This document shows positions 45,153-57,454 of a stretch of DNA of 64,000 bases, piece after piece. The DNA comes from Virgibacillus halodenitrificans JCM 12304 (GTDB lineage: Bacteria; Bacillota; Bacilli; Bacillales; Amphibacillaceae): NCBI RefSeq assembly GCF_001310895.1, contig NZ_BAZS01000003.1, forward strand, positions 117,408 to 181,407, given 5' to 3'. The number at the start of each line of letters is the position of its first letter. The first letter of the stretch is position 1. The notes beneath the pieces are model-generated. The model saw only the letters and a list, made by a program, of their open reading frames with translations. It had not been told where the DNA came from and searched no databases. Made by a program: the position numbers and the translations under genes.

Positions 45153-46687
45153 CGCAAAATAAATTGGCGGCTTTAATTATTCTTGACGGGCTAGGCTTGC
45201 GAGACGAAGTAAGTGGAAATGCTGTAAAACAAGCCAATACGCCTAATCTTGATCGCCTTTGGGAACAGTATCCACACAATCAACTGACAGCAAGTGGTGA
45301 AGCTGTTGGACTACCCGAAGGTCAGATGGGAAACTCAGAAGTGGGTCACTTGAATATTGGTGCTGGTAGAATCGTTTATCAGAGCTTAACCCGTGTCAAC
45401 TTATCGATTAAAGAAGGCGACTTCTTTGAAAAAGAAGCGTTTTTAAAATCAATTAATCATGCTAAAGATAATGATAAAGCCTTGCATATATTTGGATTAT
45501 TATCGGACGGTGGGGTTCACAGTCACATCAATCATTTATTTGCACTATTGAAATTGGCTAAAGAATGCGAATTAGAAAAAGTATATGTACATGCTTTCTT
45601 GGATGGACGAGACGTCGGGCCACAAACAGCAGAGAAATATATTAAGCAAACAGAAGATAAAATGAAAGAATTGGGTGTTGGCAAATTAGCCACCATTTCA
45701 GGTCGATATTATTCCATGGACCGTGACAAACGTTGGGATCGGGTGAAGAAGGCGTATGATGCAATGGTTTATGGTGAAGGACCTTCCTATTCCGATCCAT
45801 ATGAAGTGATCAACGACTCATATAAAAACGGCATTTATGATGAATTCGTAATTCCTTCAGTTATCACTGATGAGGATGGTGAGCCTGTAGGCAAAGTTCA
45901 AGATGAAGACTCTATCATCTTTTATAATTTCCGACCTGATCGTGCGATTCAGATTTCTCGCACCTTTGCGAATGAGGATTTCCATGATTTTGATCGGGGA
46001 GAACATGTACCAAAGAATTTAGACTTTGTTATGTTAACTAATTTCAGTGAGACAGTCGATGGCTATGTAGCATATGAGCCTGTTAACTTGGATAATACAG
46101 TTGGAGAGGTTTTATCCCAAAACAACCTTAACCAATTACGGATTGCTGAAACAGAAAAATATCCACACGTCACTTTCTTTATGAGTGGTGGAAGAGAAGC
46201 AGAGTTCCCTGGTGAAAAAAGGATTCTTATAAATTCACCAAAGGTAGCTACTTACGATCTAAAGCCTGAAATGAGTGCATATGAAGTAACTGATGCATTG
46301 CTGAAAGAGTTGGATGGTGGTAAACAAAATGCGATCATTTTAAATTTTGCCAATCCGGATATGGTTGGACATTCAGGTAAACTTGAACCCACAATTAAGG
46401 CTATCGAATCAGTAGATGAATGTCTGGGCAAAATCATAGACAAAATTAACTCACTTGGAGGTAGTGCTATTATTACTGCTGACCATGGAAACTCAGATGA
46501 AGTTGTAACACTTGAAGGAGATCCTATGACAGCTCATACAGTTAATCCAGTACCGGTTATTGTAACAAGAGAAGATGTTGAGTTACGTGATGGTGGAATT
46601 CTTGCAGATCTATCGCCAACATTACTTGATCTTTTAGGTATTGAGAAACCGGATGAAATGACAGGAACATCATTAATTAAAAAATAA
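45149..46687 (+). CDS. gpmI: 2,3-bisphosphoglycerate-independent phosphoglycerate mutase GpmI
   Basis: 512 residues. Active-site Ser in '[17 protein letters not shown]' near residue 62, metal ligands in 'IILDGLG', 'ADHGNSDE' and 'TAHT'. Mn-dependent enzyme converting 3- to 2-phosphoglycerate. Overlaps the tpiA stop by four bases (translational coupling). Confidence 0.97.
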   Translation: MTQNKLAALIILDGLGLRDEVSGNAVKQANTPNLDRLWEQYPHNQLTASGEAVGLPEGQMGNSEVGHLNIGAGRIVYQSLTRVNLSIKEGDFFEKEAFLKSINHAKDNDKALHIFGLLSDGGVHSHINHLFALLKLAKECELEKVYVHAFLDGRDVGPQTAEKYIKQTEDKMKELGVGKLATISGRYYSMDRDKRWDRVKKAYDAMVYGEGPSYSDPYEVINDSYKNGIYDEFVIPSVITDEDGEPVGKVQDEDSIIFYNFRPDRAIQISRTFANEDFHDFDRGEHVPKNLDFVMLTNFSETVDGYVAYEPVNLDNTVGEVLSQNNLNQLRIAETEKYPHVTFFMSGGREAEFPGEKRILINSPKVATYDLKPEMSAYEVTDALLKELDGGKQNAIILNFANPDMVGHSGKLEPTIKAIESVDECLGKIIDKINSLGGSAIITADHGNSDEVVTLEGDPMTAHTVNPVPVIVTREDVELRDGGILADLSPTLLDLLGIEKPDEMTGTSLIKK

Positions 46688-46692
46688 ATTGA

Positions 46693-48006
<1,314 letters not shown>

Positions 48007-48015
48007 GTATATATT

Positions 48016-48050
48016 GAAAAGAGGCAGACAACGGTCTGCCTCTTTTCATT
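48016..48050 (+). terminator. Terminator of the glycolytic operon
   Basis: GAAAAGAGGCAGAC / GTCTGCCTCTTTTC perfect 14-bp stem with AACG loop. Confidence 0.93.
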
Positions 48051-48190
48051 TTGACCAAAGATCAAAAAAGCTAAAAACCCAGTGTCCCCCTTTATCGGCA
48101 AGAGGAGTAGAAAGGGAAAATAAGCCAATATGTATAAGACGAGCGGTCAACTCGATATAATATACTAAAATCTGTAAAGTGGGGGAATGT

Positions 48191-49144
48191 ATGAAAAAAA
48201 AAGTACTTGTATTTGGCGATATAGGAATTGATGATACTGTTGCTCTCTTATATGGATATTTTAAAGAAGAAATCGAAATTGTAGCCGTTGTGGCGGATTA
48301 TGGAAACATCTCCAGGGAAAACGCTATAGCAAATATAAACTATGTTCGAAAACTTTTACCACATACATCTGAATTGGAAAGAGTTAAATTTATTGCAGGT
48401 GCTTCTGTTCCCATGACAGGAGAGTTACCAACTTTTGTTACTGAAATACATGGAGAATTTGGCCTGGGGCCTATTATACCTCCATTAGGAATGAATAATG
48501 GAACTACTGAAAATTTTCATCACGTAGTAGAAATCATCGAGAAATATCAAAAAGAGCTAATCATCGTAAATATAGGTCGGCTCACCTCTCTTGCGACGAT
48601 GTTTATTCTATATCAATCACTGATGAAGACAGTAAAGGCTTATTATATTATGGGTGGTGCATTTTGGGTGCCAGGAAATATTACTGCTGTTTCAGAAGCG
48701 AACTTCCATGGTGATCCTGTAGCTGCTGCAATTGTGCTGAATTATGCTCGTAATGTAACAATAATACCTCTTAATGTAACTCAACATGCAATTGCTACTC
48801 CTCAAATGATAAAATATATTGATCAAACAGGAAAAATATCCATACTGAAACCAATGTTGGACTATTATTATAATTTTTATAAAAAGAGAGATCCTTCTAT
48901 TCAGGGTAGTCCCTTACATGATGTGCTTACACTAATGGCTGTTGCGCATGATGATTTACTGTCTTATCAGGAACTCCCAGTCACTATCGTAGTCTCTTAC
49001 AAAGGGGTTGAGCGTGGCCAGAGTATTGCTGATATTAGACCATATACAGAGAGCGAAGCTAAAAAGCATCGTATTGCATTTGTTCTGAATTACCAAAGGT
49101 TCTATAGTGATTTCATGACTGTCATGTCAGGAAGATATTTTTAA
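48191..49144 (+). CDS. Inosine-uridine preferring nucleoside hydrolase family protein
   Basis: 317 residues from ATG 48191 (GTGGGGG upstream). The calcium-binding N-terminus reads 'FGDIGIDDTVALLY', close to the usual DxDxxxDD motif, and 'LVNIGRLTSLAT'-like and 'MGGAFWVPGN' segments are typical. Family members hydrolyse ribonucleosides to base and ribose. The first Asp of the classical motif appears changed (FGDIGIDD), so substrate choice may differ. Confidence 0.85.
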   Translation: MKKKVLVFGDIGIDDTVALLYGYFKEEIEIVAVVADYGNISRENAIANINYVRKLLPHTSELERVKFIAGASVPMTGELPTFVTEIHGEFGLGPIIPPLGMNNGTTENFHHVVEIIEKYQKELIIVNIGRLTSLATMFILYQSLMKTVKAYYIMGGAFWVPGNITAVSEANFHGDPVAAAIVLNYARNVTIIPLNVTQHAIATPQMIKYIDQTGKISILKPMLDYYYNFYKKRDPSIQGSPLHDVLTLMAVAHDDLLSYQELPVTIVVSYKGVERGQSIADIRPYTESEAKKHRIAFVLNYQRFYSDFMTVMSGRYF

Positions 49145-49209
49145 TTATAATATTAAAGCAATTTTATGATATTCTTGAAATAATGCTTAGCTAAAAAGAG
49201 GTGAGTGCA

Positions 49210-49786
49210 ATGACTATCTTACATACCCTTAAAAATCGTAGAAGTATCCATACATTCAAGAAGATAAACATTCCTTCTGACATATTAAAAGATATCTTTA
49301 CCTATGCATCTTACGCACCCACACACTACATGACAGAACCATGGGAATTAATTGTATATCAGGATGAAGGGAAAAGCAGCTTTATTCAATCGATTCTTTC
49401 AAGCTATGAGCGTATCGGTATGATAAAACCTAATAATGAACCTAAGGCAGTAAAAATGAAGGAATCTATGAGGGATTTTCTTATGGATATCCCACATCAT
49501 GTCCTTATTTACTTTGATAGAAAGCAAGACCAGATTCGATATGAAGAAGAGTACGCTGCAGTTTTGTGCATTTATTCAAAATGCGCAATTAGCTGCTTGG
49601 GAATATGAGGTGGGAATGCTTTGGACAATTACTCCATATATGCATGACCCATTATTTGCTAGGGATATAGGGCTTGGGGAGAATGTGAAAATAGCTGCTG
49701 TTCTGCAAGTAGGTTATCCAAAATCCATTCCTAGAAATAAAGGAAGAACACCGATTGAACAGAAAATAAAATTTATTACAGAGTAA
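49210..49786 (+). CDS. Nitroreductase family protein (one frameshift)
   Basis: FMN-dependent nitroreductase fold, ~190 residues when repaired. N-terminal 'LKNRRSIHTFKK' with Arg/Ser contacts to FMN, 'ASYAPTHYMTEPWEL', and C-terminal 'AAVLQVGYPK'. The frame is lost near 49566, where removing one T from TTTT joins 'EEYAAV' to 'CAFIQNAQLAAWEYEVG'. Probable sequencing insertion. AAGAGGTGAG lies upstream. Substrate unknown. Confidence 0.85.
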
Positions 49787-50022
49787 AATAAGATTTAATT
49801 GTAAATATTGAAGGACAAACATTCACGCGTAATTTGATAGTAGGAGGGAAATGCAAACTATAGAAAAACGATCGGCTGCAAAATAGATAAAACAGCAGTA
49901 GGGCATAGTATACGCTGTGCTTCTTCACGGACAGACGATATAGGGTACTTTGTTTTTCTGAAACAGCCATTTACAAACACCACAAGTTAGCTCGTATTTT
50001 ATCATTTTGCGGATCAACTGAA

Positions 50023-50056
50023 AAAGAGTGCTCAGCAACATGGCTGAGCACTCTTT
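50023..50056. terminator. Bidirectional terminator before ptsI end
   Basis: AAAGAGTGCTCAGC / GCTGAGCACTCTTT perfect stem with AACATG loop; serves ptsI (minus) and any upstream plus-strand transcript. Confidence 0.9.
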
Positions 50057-50067
50057 AGCTCTTTTAT

Positions 50068-51777
50068 TTATTCCATTGAGTTAATATATTCAACAACTTC
50101 ATCTGCAGTGCTCATAGACAATATCTTGTCTTTCGCAGCAGCTAGCTTTTCTTTGGATAAGCTGCGGATTTGAGTACGCGCAGGTAAAATAGACGTAGCA
50201 CTCATACTAAATTCGTCTAAACCAAGACCAAGTAAAATTGGAATTGCTATAGAGTCTCCTGCCATTTCTCCACACATTCCTGCCCATTTATTTTCACTAT
50301 GAGCTGCTTCAATGACATTGTTAACCAAATTAAGAATTGCTGGGTGGTATGGCTGATAAAGATAGGATACACGCTCATTCATTCTGTCTGCAGCCATTGT
50401 ATATTGAATCAAATCATTTGTACCAATACTGAAGAAGTCTACCTCTTTAGCGAATTGCTTTGCAGTCACAGCGGTAGAAGGTATTTCCACCATAATACCT
50501 ACTTCAATAGAATCCGATACTTCAACACCTTCACTTCTAAGGTTATCTTTTTCTTCCAGTAAAATACTTTTTGCCTGACGGAATTCTTCCAGGGTAGCTA
50601 TCATTGGAAACATAATTTTCAGGTTGCCATAAATACTTGCACGTAAGAGAGCACGTAATTGAGGTCTGAAAACATGTTCATTTTCTAGACAAAAACGAAT
50701 TGCCCGGTAGCCAAGGAATGGATTTAGTTCCTTTGGAAGATCCAGATAGTTAAGTTCTTTGTCTCCACCAACATCGAGTGTTCGAACAACTACTGGCTTG
50801 TCTTTCATTTGTTCCAAAACAGATTTGTAGGCATCATATTGTTCATCTTCTGTTGGTAATTCATTTTTTCCCATGTATAAAAATTCAGTGCGGTATAAGC
50901 CGACACCTTCGCCACCATTATTAATTACGCCTGTAATGTCATCAGGAGTACCTATATTTGCTACTAGTTCAACCTGTACTAAATCCTGGGAGAAGGTAGG
51001 CTCATCTTTTAATTTTGCCCATTCTTCTTTTTGTTGTTCAAATTCTTCTTGTTTTTTACGGTAGTAACTTAATTCTTCATTTGATGGATTGACAAGGATA
51101 ACCCCTTCATTTCCGTCTACAATCACCATATCTCCTTTTTTTACAGAGGTGGTTATCGCTTTAGTTCCTACAATTGCAGGAATTTCCAATGAACGGGCCA
51201 TTATTGCTGAGTGGGAGGTACGTCCCCCAATGTCAGTAGCAAAACCCTTCACAAATTGACGATTTAACTGTGCTGTATCAGAAGGAGTGAGATCATTGGC
51301 GATAATAATGACTTCCTCGTCAATCAAAGCTGGATTTGGAAAGGTAACACCAAGTAAATGTGCCATCACACGCTTTGTTACATCCTGTATGTCAGCAGCA
51401 CGCTCACGCATGTATTCATTATCCATATTTTTAAACATATCTATAAACATATTGGCAGTTTCCTCTAAAGCTGTTTCTGCCATAACATTATCTGAAGTTA
51501 TTTTATCCTTAATGGGATTAATTAACTCTGGATCCCCTAGTACCAGCAAATGGGCTGAAAAGATTTCAGCATGTTCTTCCCCTATTTCTTTTCGGGCATG
51601 CTCTTTTATTTTTTCAAGCTCTTGTTTTGAAATCTCCAATGCTTTATCCAGACGGTCTATTTCTTCATTGGGATTGTCTATAGTTACTTTCTCAAATGTT
51701 AATTCTGGTACTTCTAAATGATATGCTTTAGCTATAGCAATACCAGAAGATGCTGCGATTCCTTGTATATTTGCCAA
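50068..51777 (-). CDS. ptsI: Phosphoenolpyruvate-protein phosphotransferase (PTS enzyme I)
   Basis: 569 residues, TTG start at 51777 ([16 protein letters not shown]) with AAAGGTTGG upstream. Phosphorylated His in '[18 protein letters not shown]' near residue 187, PEP-binding 'YRTEFLYM', and 'MCGEMAGD' (active-site Cys). Transfers phosphate from PEP to HPr, driving sugar uptake and GlpK activation. Unlike in most Bacillus, no ptsH or ptsG adjoins it; the upstream gene is a lipase on the same strand. Confidence 0.96.
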   Translation of the reverse strand: MANIQGIAASSGIAIAKAYHLEVPELTFEKVTIDNPNEEIDRLDKALEISKQELEKIKEHARKEIGEEHAEIFSAHLLVLGDPELINPIKDKITSDNVMAETALEETANMFIDMFKNMDNEYMRERAADIQDVTKRVMAHLLGVTFPNPALIDEEVIIIANDLTPSDTAQLNRQFVKGFATDIGGRTSHSAIMARSLEIPAIVGTKAITTSVKKGDMVIVDGNEGVILVNPSNEELSYYRKKQEEFEQQKEEWAKLKDEPTFSQDLVQVELVANIGTPDDITGVINNGGEGVGLYRTEFLYMGKNELPTEDEQYDAYKSVLEQMKDKPVVVRTLDVGGDKELNYLDLPKELNPFLGYRAIRFCLENEHVFRPQLRALLRASIYGNLKIMFPMIATLEEFRQAKSILLEEKDNLRSEGVEVSDSIEVGIMVEIPSTAVTAKQFAKEVDFFSIGTNDLIQYTMAADRMNERVSYLYQPYHPAILNLVNNVIEAAHSENKWAGMCGEMAGDSIAIPILLGLGLDEFSMSATSILPARTQIRSLSKEKLAAAKDKILSMSTADEVVEYINSME

Positions 51778-51852
51778 TTATAGCCCAACCTTTCTTTCTT
51801 AGCTTACCTTTTAAGTTTATATCTTTAGTATGTATGAATCAAGTTACATTAA

Positions 51853-52767
51853 CTATTTCATACATTGATTTATCCAATTCGAAATTGCGCCATAGACTAC
51901 TTCTTTATTTCTTTCATTTAATAACTCGTGTCGCCCATCTGTGAATAACATTGTGACAATATTTTTCAAACCTGCCGCTTCATACAAATGCGCTGTTTTC
52001 CAAATGCCTTTTGAGTAATTACCAACGGGATCAGCATCACCACTTAAAATTAGCATAGGAATATCCGCTCGAATTGATTTATTGAATTTCCGGTCATGTA
52101 TATGAATTAAACCATCCATTAAATCATAAAAAAATCGTGCAGTAGGAATGAAACCAGTATAGGGATCATCTATATAATTTTGGATTGCAGTCTCATCTCC
52201 AGAAAGCCAGTCAAAGCTGGTGTTTTGATCCTTGATTTTCTTGTTATATGTTCCGAAAGCGAGTGAATTCATTAATTTAGATTCTTGTTTAGGTGGTAAC
52301 AAATTTGCTAACTGCTTACCTGCAATTGATTGTGCTGTAGGGAAATATCCTGTCCCTGATAATATGACACCACTAATAATTTCACTATACTTTTGCAAAT
52401 AATATCTTACTAAAAAGGATCCCATACTATGACCGAATAAAAATACTGGTATAGACGGAAATTCATCTTTAATCATTTCTGTTATTTGATAGAGATCATC
52501 AGCAGTTTTAGCAAAACCGTTTTTTTCTGCAAAATACCCCATCCTACCTTGTTTTTCTCCTGTATATCCATGCCCCCGATGATCATTACCATAAACAACA
52601 TAGCCTTGATTGACGAGGTATTCAGCAAAGTCATGGTACCGTCCAATATGCTCTACCATTCCATGAGAAAGTTGAATTGCAGCTCTTGGTTGAGTGTTTG
52701 ATTTATACCACTTTCTCACAAAAACTTCGACTCCATCCTTCATAGTAACCCAAAATGTTTGTTCCAT
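51853..52767 (-). CDS. Alpha/beta hydrolase, lysophospholipase/monoacylglycerol lipase-like
   Basis: 304 residues, no signal peptide. 'LSHGMVEHIGRYHDFAEYL' (oxyanion segment), 'GNDHRGHG', nucleophile elbow GHSMGSF near residue 116, 'LSGDADPVG' (Asp) and 'GRHELLNE' (His). Serine aliphatic hydrolase family related to PldB/YtpA. AAGGATGAG precedes the ATG. Physiological substrate unknown. Confidence 0.88.
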   Translation of the reverse strand: MEQTFWVTMKDGVEVFVRKWYKSNTQPRAAIQLSHGMVEHIGRYHDFAEYLVNQGYVVYGNDHRGHGYTGEKQGRMGYFAEKNGFAKTADDLYQITEMIKDEFPSIPVFLFGHSMGSFLVRYYLQKYSEIISGVILSGTGYFPTAQSIAGKQLANLLPPKQESKLMNSLAFGTYNKKIKDQNTSFDWLSGDETAIQNYIDDPYTGFIPTARFFYDLMDGLIHIHDRKFNKSIRADIPMLILSGDADPVGNYSKGIWKTAHLYEAAGLKNIVTMLFTDGRHELLNERNKEVVYGAISNWINQCMK

Positions 52768-52941
52768 ATTTTTCTCATCCTTTTAATAGGTTATACTATA
52801 ATAGTAAATTGATATAATATAACTGTCCAACTTTATCCAGATAGGTTCACGTTATATATTTAAGAAAAGTCTTGCTATATGAAACGTAATTATGCTAAAG
52901 TTATAATAGCTATTTGTCGTTATAGGGGAGGTTTTGCTTTA

Positions 52942-53175
52942 ATGGAAGCTTTAGTACATGTTCTATTAGTAATTGATGCAATTGTTATGATTGTATTTGT
53001 GTTATTACAATCAGGTAAAAGTGAAGGGCTTTCCGGAGCGATATCCGGAGGTGCTGAGCAATTATTCGGTAAGCAGAAAGCAAGGGGATTGGATCTATTC
53101 CTGCATCGAGGCACAATTGTTACTGGTGCATTGTTCTTTATTCTCGCTTTTTTAAGTGCATATATTCTACAATAA
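52942..53175 (+). CDS. secG: Protein translocase subunit SecG
   Basis: 77 residues from ATG 52942 (GGGGAGG upstream). Two transmembrane helices flank the conserved '[17 protein letters not shown]' and '[15 protein letters not shown]' segments. Part of the SecYEG channel. First gene of the conserved secG-est-rnr-smpB-ssrA region. Confidence 0.96.
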   Translation: MEALVHVLLVIDAIVMIVFVLLQSGKSEGLSGAISGGAEQLFGKQKARGLDLFLHRGTIVTGALFFILAFLSAYILQ

Positions 53176-53180
53176 ATACC

Positions 53181-53211
53181 AACCCTTATCACAAAAGTGT
53201 TAAGGGTTTTT
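53181..53211 (+). terminator. Terminator after secG
   Basis: AACCCTTA / TAAGGGTT stem with inner CAC/GTG, followed by TTTTT. Confidence 0.85.
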
Positions 53212-53353
53212 CATTTTCTATAAAATTATATTGATAAGCTTTATGCAATTACCAAATTACCAGATAAGTATGTCGCAGAATAAAATTGACCTTTATTTTT
53301 GTTGAAAAAGGGTAGAATAGAAATAGGGAATGTAGAAGGAGTTGGAGAAAGAA

Positions 53354-54100
53354 ATGAAAGTAAAAGCACCACAACCATTTACGTTTGAAGCAGGTCCTCG
53401 TGCCGTATTATTATTACACGGATTCACTGGGCATTCTGCTGATGTACGAATGCTTGGTCGATATTTAGAGAAGAAGGGATATACAAGTCATGCGCCAATA
53501 TACCGTGGCCATGGGTTGCCTCCTGAAAAGTTAATTGAGGCCAAACCCGAGGAATGGTGGGAGGACGTCCAAGCAGGATTTAACCACTTAAAAGAGCTGG
53601 GATATAAAGAAATTGCCGTTGCAGGGTTATCTCTTGGTGGAGTTTTAGGTCTTAAGCTTGCATATTCAACGCAAACGAAAGCCGTTATTACGATGTGTTC
53701 ACCAATGTTTTTTGACAATGAAACACAACTAACGAAAGGTTTTCAGGCATTTGCTAAAGAATATAAAGAATTGGATGGCAAAGAGGAAGATGATATAAAA
53801 AGTGAAGTTGAACATCTTATGGATAATTCAGAAGAAATGTTTCAACAATTAGGTTCACTTATCACAGAAGTTAAAAATGACGTAGATACGGTATATACGC
53901 CAGCAATGATCATCCAAGCAAGAAATGATGAGATGATCAATACAGATAGTGCAAACTATATTTATGACCATATTGAATCCGAACACAAGACGATTAAATG
54001 GTATGAAGAATCAGGACATGTGATAACAATGGGGAAAGAAAAAGAGCAAGTTTTTGAAGATATCTATCAATTTTTAGAAACTCTTGATTGGAAGGAATAA
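53354..54100 (+). CDS. est: Carboxylesterase Est (YvaK)
   Basis: 248 residues from ATG 53354. '[17 protein letters not shown]' oxyanion loop, nucleophile GLSLGG near residue 94, '[10 protein letters not shown]' (Asp) and 'SGHVIT' (His). Matches the Geobacillus Est30/B. subtilis YvaK carboxylesterases that sit between secG and rnr. Hydrolyses short-chain esters; natural substrate unknown. Confidence 0.93.
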   Translation: MKVKAPQPFTFEAGPRAVLLLHGFTGHSADVRMLGRYLEKKGYTSHAPIYRGHGLPPEKLIEAKPEEWWEDVQAGFNHLKELGYKEIAVAGLSLGGVLGLKLAYSTQTKAVITMCSPMFFDNETQLTKGFQAFAKEYKELDGKEEDDIKSEVEHLMDNSEEMFQQLGSLITEVKNDVDTVYTPAMIIQARNDEMINTDSANYIYDHIESEHKTIKWYEESGHVITMGKEKEQVFEDIYQFLETLDWKE

Positions 54101-54147
54101 TTAATTTTTATTTTGGGTACACACTATATAGAAAGAAGGTGAACGAA

Positions 54148-56309
54148 ATGTTAGAAAAAATTCGTGATTATTTTAAAGAAAATGGAACAAAACCGTTAGC
54201 TGTAGATGAACTAGAAGAAGTATTGAATATTGAGGATGCTGTGGAATTTAAGGAACTCATTAAGGCTCTAAATGAGTTGGAAGAGAATGGTGAGCTTGTA
54301 CGTACAAGGAAAAACCGCTTTGGTTTACCAGAAAAAATGAACCTTATTCGCGGAAGAATCCAAATGCATGCAAAAGGGTTTGCGTTTTTAATCCCTGAGG
54401 ATCCAGATCAGACTGACGTATATATCCACCATTCTGATTTGGCCTCCGCAATGAACAATGATAAAGTATTAGTTCGTCTGGAGAAAAAGGATCAAGACGG
54501 CAATCGCCCAGAAGGGACGGTCATCCGTATTTTGGAGCGTGCAACTCTTCAGGTTGTTGGGACATTCGAAGATAACCGCTCCTTTGGCTTTGTTATTGCA
54601 GATGACAAGCGGATTCCTAATGATATTTTCATTCCGAAAAACATGACGAATGGAGCTATTAGTGGTCATAAAGTTATTGCACGTATTACAAAATACCCTG
54701 AAGGGCGGATGAGTGCAGAGGGAGAAATCATTCATATCCTTGGTCACAAAAACGATCCTGGTATTGATATAATCTCTATTATTCATAAGAACGGTATTCA
54801 AGTCGATTTTCCGGATGAAGTACTCGAGCAGGCAGCAAATACTCCTGAAGAAATTTCAGAGAATGAAATCAAAGAACGCAGAGACCTGCGGGACGAGGTA
54901 ATTGTGACCATAGACGGAGCGGATGCAAAGGACCTGGATGATGCTGTCTCTGTAAAAAAACTAGAAAACGGTAATTATAAGCTTGGTGTGTATATTGCCG
55001 ATGTTACTTATTATGTGGAAGAAGATAGTCCTATTGACAAAGAAGCATTTGAGAGAGGGACAAGTGTTTATCTCGTAGACAGGGTTATACCAATGATACC
55101 TCACCGTCTGTCAAATGGAATTTGCTCATTAAATCCGCAGGTTGATCGATTAACATTAGGATGTGAAATGGAAATCACCTCTTCAGGTGAGGTTGTTAAT
55201 CATGAGATTTTCCAAAGTGTTATTAAGACAAATGAAAGAATGACATATAAGGATGTTAACAAAATTCTTGTGGAAAAAGATGAGGAAACAAGGGAAAAGT
55301 ATAAAGATCTTGTGCCCTTCTTTGAAACAATGGAAGAACTTGCAACCATTCTAAACGAAAAAAGGATGGGGAGAGGGGCTATTGACTTTGATTTTAAGGA
55401 AGCAAAAGTACTTGTTGACGATAAAGGGAAGCCAGAGGATGTAGTTTTACGTGAAAGATCTGTTGGTGAGCGTCTAATTGAAGAATTCATGCTAGCGGCA
55501 AATGAAACAGTCGCTGAACATTTCCATTGGATGGACGTACCGTTTATACACCGTATTCATGAAGATCCAGATGCTGGTAAATTACAGACATTCTTTGAAT
55601 TCCTTGCAGGTCTGGGATATATCGTGAAGGGCACCGGGAATGAAATTCATCCACAGGCATTACAGAAAGTAATTGAAGAAGCAAAGGATAAACCAGAGGA
55701 AATGATTATATCCAAGTTGATGCTCCGTTCCATGAAACAAGCTAAGTATGATGCTCAGAGCATTGGACATTTTGGATTAGCAACAGAGTTCTACACTCAT
55801 TTTACCTCTCCTATTAGAAGGTACCCGGATTTAATCGTCCATCGCTTAATCAGGACCTATCTTATTAATAAAAAAATGGATAAGAAAACTATTGCAAAAT
55901 GGAAAGAGGCAATGCCTGAGATCGCTAGACATACATCGGAGAGAGAGCGTACAGCAGTGGATGCCGAACGAGAAACGGATGATCTGAAAAAGCAGAGTTT
56001 ATGCAGGATAAAATCGGTGAAGAATATGTTGGTGTGATTAGTTCGGTGACAAACTTTGGTTTATTTGTAGAGCTTGAAAACACGATAGAAGGGCTGGTCC
56101 ATGTCAGCTATTTGACTGATGACTATTACCACTATGATGAAAGACGTCACGCGATGATAGGTGAAAGAACAGCAAAAGTTTATCGTGTAGGTGATGAGGT
56201 CAAGGTAAAGGTTGCCGCAGTTAATACGGATGAACGCACAATAGATTTTGAACTGGTCCAAGCCGAAAAACAAAAAAAGAAAAAGAAAATAAAGGCTAGA
56301 AAAAAATGA
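54148..56309 (+). CDS. rnr: Ribonuclease R (one frameshift near 55995)
   Basis: 3'-5' exoribonuclease of the RNB family, ~720 residues once repaired. N-terminal helix-turn-helix, cold-shock domains, catalytic '[16 protein letters not shown]' (Asp cluster) and '[16 protein letters not shown]'. The frame fails near 55995; one more A in AAAAA gives '[19 protein letters not shown]', leading into the S1 domain and lysine-rich tail that ends at 56309. RNase R degrades structured and non-stop mRNA with tmRNA-SmpB, both downstream. The start at 54148 has AAGGTG upstream. Confidence 0.94.
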
Positions 56310-56324
56310 TCAAGAACTTATAAA

Positions 56325-56361
56325 AAAAGTGTTGTACTACTAACAGTGCAACACTTTTTTG
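56325..56361 (+). terminator. Terminator after rnr
   Basis: AGTGTTG / CAACACT stem extended by A/T pairs, then six T. Confidence 0.88.
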
Positions 56362-56600
56362 TTTCTTAGGAATATATCAAGCAGAATCTATGGACCATTT
56401 TTATAGCACATCACTCTAACATCTCAACCTTGAGGTCTTAATTGATAATTCTGTGTAACAAAGCTTCACACCTATTCATTCAGTATTTAAACCGCTAGTA
56501 TTTACTTTTTTCTAAATTATTTTTTAATATGTTGTCATCATTTATTAATAACTGCATATAATTGCATTAGCTTAAAAGTTGCACTAGGTAAAATTAATTG
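56362..56600. other. Intergenic region between rnr and the mnt-type operon
   Basis: No gene or RNA seen; AT-rich. It separates genes that are usually adjacent (rnr and smpB). Confidence 0.5.
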
Positions 56601-56629
56601 TTGACAGTGAACTGTTTGTCTATTACACT
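56601..56629 (+). promoter_or_regulatory. Promoter of the metal ABC transporter operon
   Basis: TTGACA, 17 bp, TACACT. An AGTAGGCTAATTAATTAAAC stretch downstream (~56639-56658) could hold a metal-regulator (MntR-like) site, but no clear consensus was found. Confidence 0.7.
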
Positions 56630-56710
56630 ACTTAATAGAAGTAGGCTAATTAATTAAACTCGGGCGTAAAAACCAAGTGAGTAACTGATAAATAGAGAGG
56701 AAGGGTTCGT

Positions 56711-57454
56711 GTGGGCACATCAATTTCTGTAGACCAATTACATGTTTCTTATTATGGTAAAGAAGCAGTACGTGATGTTTCATTTTCCATCATGCCAGGT
56801 AGTCTTGTTGGTATAATTGGTCCAAATGGAGCTGGGAAATCTACCTTACTGAAGTCAATTCTAGGATTAATCCCTTCAGATAAAGGCACTGTTAAAGTAC
56901 AGGGAGGAGAGGTAAAGCTAGCAAGAAAAAAACTTGCATATGTACCACAGAGATCAAACATAGACTGGGATTTCCCTATTTCAGTAATAGATACTGCTTT
57001 AATTGGTACCTATCCAAAGCTTCGTATGTTTAGAAGACCTAAGAAATCAGATAAGCAATTAGCTATGGAATGCCTAGAGAAGGTGGGAATGTCAGAGTTT
57101 AAAAATCGCCAAATTGGAGAGTTATCTGGTGGACAGCAGCAACGAGTTTTCCTTGCAAGAGCACTAGCACAACAGGCAGAAATATTCTTTTTGGATGAAC
57201 CTTTTGTGGGAATTGATATTAGTAGTGAAGAAACTATTATAAAAATTTTAAAAGAGCTTAGAGATCAAGGTAAGACCATACTTGTTGTGCACCATGATCT
57301 AAGCAAGGCAAATGATTACTTCCAGCAATTAATATTGTTGAATCAGGAGCTTGTAAAGTTCGGGAATGTAGACGAAGTGATGACTCCGGAAACTATTTCA
57401 CGTGCATATCAAGGTCAACTTTCATTTCTTAAAGAACTGGTGGTGTCATCATGA
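56711..57454 (+). CDS. mntB: Manganese/zinc ABC transporter ATP-binding protein
   Basis: 247 residues, GTG start with GAGAGGAAGGG upstream. Walker A GPNGAGKST at ~38-46, ABC signature LSGGQQQR, Walker B 'IFFLDEPF', H-loop 'VVHHD'. 'YVPQRSNIDWDFPISV' is typical of Mn/Zn importers. Overlaps the permease start by four bases. The metal cannot be decided from sequence alone; mnt-type naming follows Bacillus. Confidence 0.88.
   Translation: MGTSISVDQLHVSYYGKEAVRDVSFSIMPGSLVGIIGPNGAGKSTLLKSILGLIPSDKGTVKVQGGEVKLARKKLAYVPQRSNIDWDFPISVIDTALIGTYPKLRMFRRPKKSDKQLAMECLEKVGMSEFKNRQIGELSGGQQQRVFLARALAQQAEIFFLDEPFVGIDISSEETIIKILKELRDQGKTILVVHHDLSKANDYFQQLILLNQELVKFGNVDEVMTPETISRAYQGQLSFLKELVVSS

Noticed and set aside
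49851..49886. 11-codon frame ATGCAAACT... behind GTAGGAGGG
   Set aside because: The ribosome site is good but the peptide is tiny and shows no conserved feature; likely chance or the end of a decayed gene.
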